Shown here: in pieces, positions 60,734 to 64,000 of the stretch
Layout of the letters: every line of letters begins with the position of its first letter
Position numbering within the stretch: the first letter of the stretch is position 1
Source of the DNA: Sphingobacterium pedocola
GTDB taxonomy: Bacteria > Bacteroidota > Bacteroidia > Sphingobacteriales > Sphingobacteriaceae
Assembly: GCF_015209965.1 (NCBI RefSeq)
Contig: NZ_MU158689.1
Span: forward strand, 264,648 to 328,647
DNA: 64,000 nucleotides
Direction: 5' to 3'
The notes under the pieces: generated by a model
Seen by the model: only the letters and a program-made list of their open reading frames with translations
What the model was told of the DNA's origin: nothing
Database searches by the model: none
Translations under genes and position numbers: made by a program

Positions 60734-61835
60734 CATCTGCCCAGATCGGGTAGTGATCTGAAAATCGTTCCTTCACAATACCATAGTTGTCAATGTTGAA
60801 TTTTTTGCCGCACAAAATATAATCTATTTGAAATATAGGGAGCATAGCATAATGCGTTACGCCCCATCCAAAGCCTTTTTCCTGAAATGCATTATTCATG
60901 TTTTTACCAACTATATTTACACTATACGACATGGGGGTGTCATTAAAGTCTCCCATCACTATACTTGGATAGGGGGAGGTGTCAATATGTGCACGAAGTG
61001 ATTTTGCCTGTTCACTCCGGTGTGTAAATGCCTGTTTTAGCTTTCTTCCTACACGCTTTGTTGTTTCTTCGTCTTTCACTTTTTGACCCGTTGGTTTTTG
61101 AATAAATTCTTTGTCCTCATCCTGTAAGGCAAAGGAGCGCAAGTGTACATTGTAAATTCGTAAGGTATCAATTTCGCGGCGTACATCGACAAAGATAATA
61201 CGGTTAATGCCGTACTCGTTTTGGAGTATGGTGCCGCGATTTATGATAGGATACTTTGAGAAAATTGCCTGACCGTATCCTTCATGATCGTTTTGCGACG
61301 CAGGTTCGAAATAGTATCCTTCAAAATTACCTTCCTCCTTCAATATTTTTGAGAATTGTGCCTTTCCTTTTAGTTTACTGTAAAATTCCTGAAAACAGAC
61401 AATATCTGGATTTACCGTGTTGACCAGTTCAATGGCCTCGGATTTGAATGTTTCTTTATTATTGTCTTCTTTTTCAAAAAGATGTACATTGAAACTCATC
61501 ACACGCAGATTCGTATCGGATTTAGAGGTTATTTTTTCGTTTTTATTCTTGAAATTAATATGTTTGCTCATCAGATTCCAACCCATTAGTATAGGAACCA
61601 AACTCAGTAACATGTAACGTCGTTTTCTTAGAAACCAAAAGACGATAAACCCCAAATTGATGATTAAAATTGGAAGATAGCCCAGGCCGAAAAAGGCTAT
61701 CGGCCAAAAAGATTGTGGATCAAGATAAGAGGCAGAATAACTCAAGATTAAAGCCATTACTGCAAATAGATTAGCGGTAAAGATAGATTTGCTAAAAAAG
61801 CCTAGCTTTTGACGAAGAACTCTTTCTTTCGACAT
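60723..61835 (-). CDS. Membrane-anchored endonuclease/exonuclease/phosphatase-family protein
   Basis: This 370-residue protein starts with three hydrophobic helices (~18-36, ~43-65, ~73-88) and then an EEP hydrolase domain facing the periplasm. Motifs are RVMSFNVHLF, DIVCFQEFYS (metal Glu), YNVHLRS, VMGDFNDTP (Asp/Asn) and SDHYPIWADV (Asp-His). This architecture is standard for Bacteroidota proteins encoded beside rhomboid genes. The substrate is unknown, with phosphodiesters likely. Its start codon overlaps the stop of the upstream rhomboid-like gene by one base, so translation is coupled. Confidence 0.9.
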   Translation of the reverse strand: MSKERVLRQKLGFFSKSIFTANLFAVMALILSYSASYLDPQSFWPIAFFGLGYLPILIINLGFIVFWFLRKRRYMLLSLVPILMGWNLMSKHINFKNKNEKITSKSDTNLRVMSFNVHLFEKEDNNKETFKSEAIELVNTVNPDIVCFQEFYSKLKGKAQFSKILKEEGNFEGYYFEPASQNDHEGYGQAIFSKYPIINRGTILQNEYGINRIIFVDVRREIDTLRIYNVHLRSFALQDEDKEFIQKPTGQKVKDEETTKRVGRKLKQAFTHRSEQAKSLRAHIDTSPYPSIVMGDFNDTPMSYSVNIVGKNMNNAFQEKGFGWGVTHYAMLPIFQIDYILCGKKFNIDNYGIVKERFSDHYPIWADVNL

Positions 61836-62722
61836 TATTGATCTTGCTTACTTGCTTTGAATAATATTTCTTTTTCGCTTGAAGTCAGACTTTCATACCC
61901 GTTCATTGAAATTTTATCCAATATCTGGTCTATAGTTTCCTGATTCGGTATTTCCGAATAGCTTTTCTTGTGCGAAGGTGTGTTTTTAGCATTCTCGTTC
62001 TTATGGACGATCTTTAAAGTGCGGCGTGCGAACTTTTTATGAAAAAAACTGCTCCAATCATGACCTTTTCTTAATTCGCGCATAAACGCTAAACCGAATA
62101 AAACCATACCTAGATATGCTATCGCCGCTGGTTGGTTGGAGATAACGTAAAATCCAAATTGGAGACCAAGATAAATAATAGCTATGGTGCGGAGTCGTAT
62201 GTTGCCGATAATAAAAACCCGTATTTCGTAAGTGGGTAATAGCAGTGCCGTGGCACTGATGAGAGCAGCGAGACCAAGAGCATTAGTGTTCAGTTGATTT
62301 TCGGGATGATTTGCCAAAAAAGGAATATTCCCTACCAACAGATAGGCAATACCGCCCAGCAACAATCCTGCGATGAAAACATATAAAAATTGTCTTCTAT
62401 TAAGGAAGCTTAAAAATATGTTTCCAAACCAATACAACCACAGACAATCAAAAAGTATATTGAACAACCCTTGGTAAATAAAGGGGTGTGTGATTAATGA
62501 CCAAGGCTGTGACAAAAACTTAGCAAATGATACTGGAAGGCTAAGCTTGGCAACGACATTATCATATAAATTGCTCGAGACGATGTCCGAAAAACTCAAT
62601 AGATCGACAACGTGGGTCAAGACAAATAATACAACCTGTATTGTGATGATATATGGTATAGGAGAAGAGGTAGCATAGGTGTCTCTCCAAAAGGATTTTA
62701 AGACATTCTCTTTCATATGCAT
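61835..62722 (-). CDS. Rhomboid-fold protein without catalytic residues
   Basis: This 295-residue inner-membrane protein has about six helices and the rhomboid overall pattern, including LITHPFIYQGLFNILFDCLW near the usual WR/HxxxN region. The catalytic serine motif GxSG is replaced by NTNALGLAAL. The catalytic histidine in AHxxG is replaced by tyrosine in AIAYLGMVLFG. It is therefore most likely a pseudoprotease that binds membrane proteins. The cytoplasmic tail (~215-295) is basic, then acidic at the end (SMNGYESLTSSEKEILFKAS). It lies between the intact rhomboid gene and the EEP gene in one operon. Confidence 0.85.
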   Translation of the reverse strand: MHMKENVLKSFWRDTYATSSPIPYIITIQVVLFVLTHVVDLLSFSDIVSSNLYDNVVAKLSLPVSFAKFLSQPWSLITHPFIYQGLFNILFDCLWLYWFGNIFLSFLNRRQFLYVFIAGLLLGGIAYLLVGNIPFLANHPENQLNTNALGLAALISATALLLPTYEIRVFIIGNIRLRTIAIIYLGLQFGFYVISNQPAAIAYLGMVLFGLAFMRELRKGHDWSSFFHKKFARRTLKIVHKNENAKNTPSHKKSYSEIPNQETIDQILDKISMNGYESLTSSEKEILFKASKQDQ

Positions 62723-62744
62723 ATCGTTAGATTTTTATACATTA

Positions 62745-63473
62745 TTAATAATAACCTCTTTTTATTCCCCAAATTTTGATCAAGAGAAAGCCAAATAGAG
62801 CCCCACTTACGTGGGCAAGATGCGCAATAGAAGACCCGGATTGAGAGAACCCCAAATATATTTCGATCAAAATTAATCCAGGTACAAAATATTTTGCCTT
62901 AATCGGTACAGGAATAAAGAGTAATTGTAATTCTAAATTAGGAAATAGCATCGCGAAAGCGAGCAACAAGCCATAGATTGCTCCTGAGGCACCTACCATG
63001 GGGCCGCTGTAAATTGATACGAGTGTGTTGAAATCCGATTGGGAAAGATGGTTTAGCGATGGACCAGGTATGTATCCAGAAAAGTTCCCTTCGCTATGAT
63101 AAACCATTTGGTGTTTGCCAAACGGAGAACCGAGTATTTCGTTTACTTCCCAAGCCTGAACACCATATTGTAATACCAAGGCGCCTAAACCGCAAATGAT
63201 ATAGTAATTTAAGAATCGTTTGGAACCGAACACCCGCTCAATGATTGGCCCAAACATAACAAGCGCAAACATATTAAAGAAAATGTGACCAATTCCTCCG
63301 TGCATAAACATATAGGTGATAATCTGCCAAATTTGAAAAGAGGGCGAGTCGGGGTAATAAACACCGAATAATTTGTTGGCAGGTTCGAAAATCATTGATC
63401 CCACGAAACAGATAATATTTATAATAAGCAGGTTTTTTACAACCGGTGTTAAATTTGAAAATAGGTTATTCAT
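62745..63473 (-). CDS. Rhomboid-family intramembrane serine protease
   Basis: This 242-residue inner-membrane protease has six helices. The active site is complete: Ser163 in MVGASGAIYG and the histidine pair in SIAHLAHVSGALFG, where the second (His221) is in the catalytic position. The HGGIGHIFFNMFALVMFG segment supplies the oxyanion-region His-Asn. A long loop before helix 4 (~110-155; EVNEILGSPFGKHQMVYHSE) is an insertion relative to short rhomboids. It lies 17 bp after the mutL stop codon, in the order mutL-rhomboid-rhomboid-EEP found widely in Sphingobacteriaceae. Confidence 0.94.
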   Translation of the reverse strand: MNNLFSNLTPVVKNLLIINIICFVGSMIFEPANKLFGVYYPDSPSFQIWQIITYMFMHGGIGHIFFNMFALVMFGPIIERVFGSKRFLNYYIICGLGALVLQYGVQAWEVNEILGSPFGKHQMVYHSEGNFSGYIPGPSLNHLSQSDFNTLVSIYSGPMVGASGAIYGLLLAFAMLFPNLELQLLFIPVPIKAKYFVPGLILIEIYLGFSQSGSSIAHLAHVSGALFGFLLIKIWGIKRGYY

Positions 63474-63490
63474 ATATAAAGTATAGTGTT

Positions 63491-64000
63491 CTACTGCATT
63501 TTGTCAAATCGTTCCATAAGCTCCTGTAACGTATACGTGATTAACGTTGGTTTTCCATGAACAGATATATTTGGACTTTCACATGCAAATAATTTGTCAA
63601 TCAAATCTGCCATAGATTCATTGTCAAGGGCTGTCCCACTTTTCAACGCGGCACTTTTTGCAAGGCTGCGGGCGAGATTTTCTCTTTTATTAAGCTTTAA
63701 TTCAGACTTATTGTTTTTGAAATCTTCCAAAAGCTGTTCAATAATTTTGGCCTCATTCACGTTGTTACCTAAATCTGCCGGAATTCCATCCACAATATAC
63801 GTAGTTTTTCCGAAAGGTCTCAGTTGAAAGCCTAAGGTATGTAACTCTGGTAAGAGGTCAGTCATCAATTCGAAATCTCCAACACTGAGTTCTACGGTCT
63901 GCGGAAACAAACTTTGTTGGCTCGATCCCTTGTTCTGATCCAATTGTTCTTTGTATTGCTCAAATAAGATGCGTTCGTGTGCCGCTTGCTGATCAATCAA
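63491..64000 (-). CDS. mutL: DNA mismatch repair protein MutL, C-terminal part (5' end outside window)
   Basis: The frame is open at the window edge, where the first codon TTG is an internal leucine. The visible 169 residues are the MutL C-terminal dimerisation domain. It begins LIDQQAAHERILFEQYKEQL, matching the MutL endonuclease motif DQHA-x2-E-x4-E except that the His is Gln. The late motif is ISVHGKPT, where endonuclease-type MutL has CPHGRPT. The ATPase half lies outside the window. It is the first visible gene of the minus-strand mutL-rhomboid operon. Whether nuclease activity is kept with the altered motifs is uncertain. Confidence 0.93.
   Translation of the reverse strand: MIDQQAAHERILFEQYKEQLDQNKGSSQQSLFPQTVELSVGDFELMTDLLPELHTLGFQLRPFGKTTYIVDGIPADLGNNVNEAKIIEQLLEDFKNNKSELKLNKRENLARSLAKSAALKSGTALDNESMADLIDKLFACESPNISVHGKPTLITYTLQELMERFDKMQ

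Noticed and set aside
1..64000. CRISPR arrays, tRNA or rRNA genes, insertion sequences with transposase
   Set aside because: No regularly spaced repeats, cloverleaf-like sequences, rRNA segments or transposase motifs were seen.

Overview
The window looks like a chromosomal piece of a Sphingobacteriaceae-type Bacteroidota (Sphingobacterium/Pedobacter-like). Support comes from SusC/SusD pairs, a one-protein hybrid two-component regulator, TTG-N19/20-TAnnTTTG promoters, many short signal peptides ending in a lipobox, and a housekeeping block typical of this group (mutL, two rhomboids, EEP hydrolase, S41 peptidase, fumC, telA).

Layout. 1-8045: two SusC/SusD nutrient-uptake pairs that converge on a 630 bp spacer holding a 42-codon membrane peptide, a promoter-terminator unit that could be a ~60 nt RNA, and a bidirectional terminator. 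8317-11444: divergent TPR-LytS-type histidine kinase and LytTR response regulator. 11826-22776: an iron block, with a ferric-siderophore receptor and a DUF4198 protein, each behind a near-identical promoter carrying the same AGTCTAAATAA element (possible Fur site), then a XusABC-like xenosiderophore system (receptor, DUF4374 surface lipoprotein, PepSY reductase) with two tiny membrane genes inside it, then a DUF1275 protein. 22780-25094: a beta-lactamase-fold lipoprotein, a collapsed toxin-antitoxin remnant and a repeat-containing secreted protein.

25178-32063 is the most unusual accessory segment. All genes are on the minus strand: a tandem HEPN-type protein with its own promoter, a SWIM-SNF2 helicase, and two unrecognised genes that each carry a one-base contraction of a T run. 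One of these shifts lies on a canonical -1 frameshift heptamer. It could be a defence or stress cassette, decaying or not.

32301-47281 is a rhamnogalacturonan-I/pectin utilisation locus: hybrid sensor-regulator, GntR-type sugar regulator, GH2, GH28, a PL11 lyase fused to a GH43-like propeller, and two CE12 acetylesterases. A GIY-YIG gene bracketed by palindromic repeats has been inserted between GH2 and GH28. A further copy of the same repeat family sits upstream of the SNF2 gene.

47314-64000 is mostly core: DUF4197 lipoprotein, EEP hydrolase, GDPD, NAGPA-type glycosidase, HD hydrolase, THUMP methyltransferase, DUF3127 protein with an SSB-like tail, acyltransferase, XpaC/TelA pair, fumC, S41 peptidase, EEP hydrolase, an inactive-looking rhomboid next to an intact one, and the C-terminal end of mutL running off the edge. 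All calls come from reading the sequence and recalling family motifs; no database search was made.
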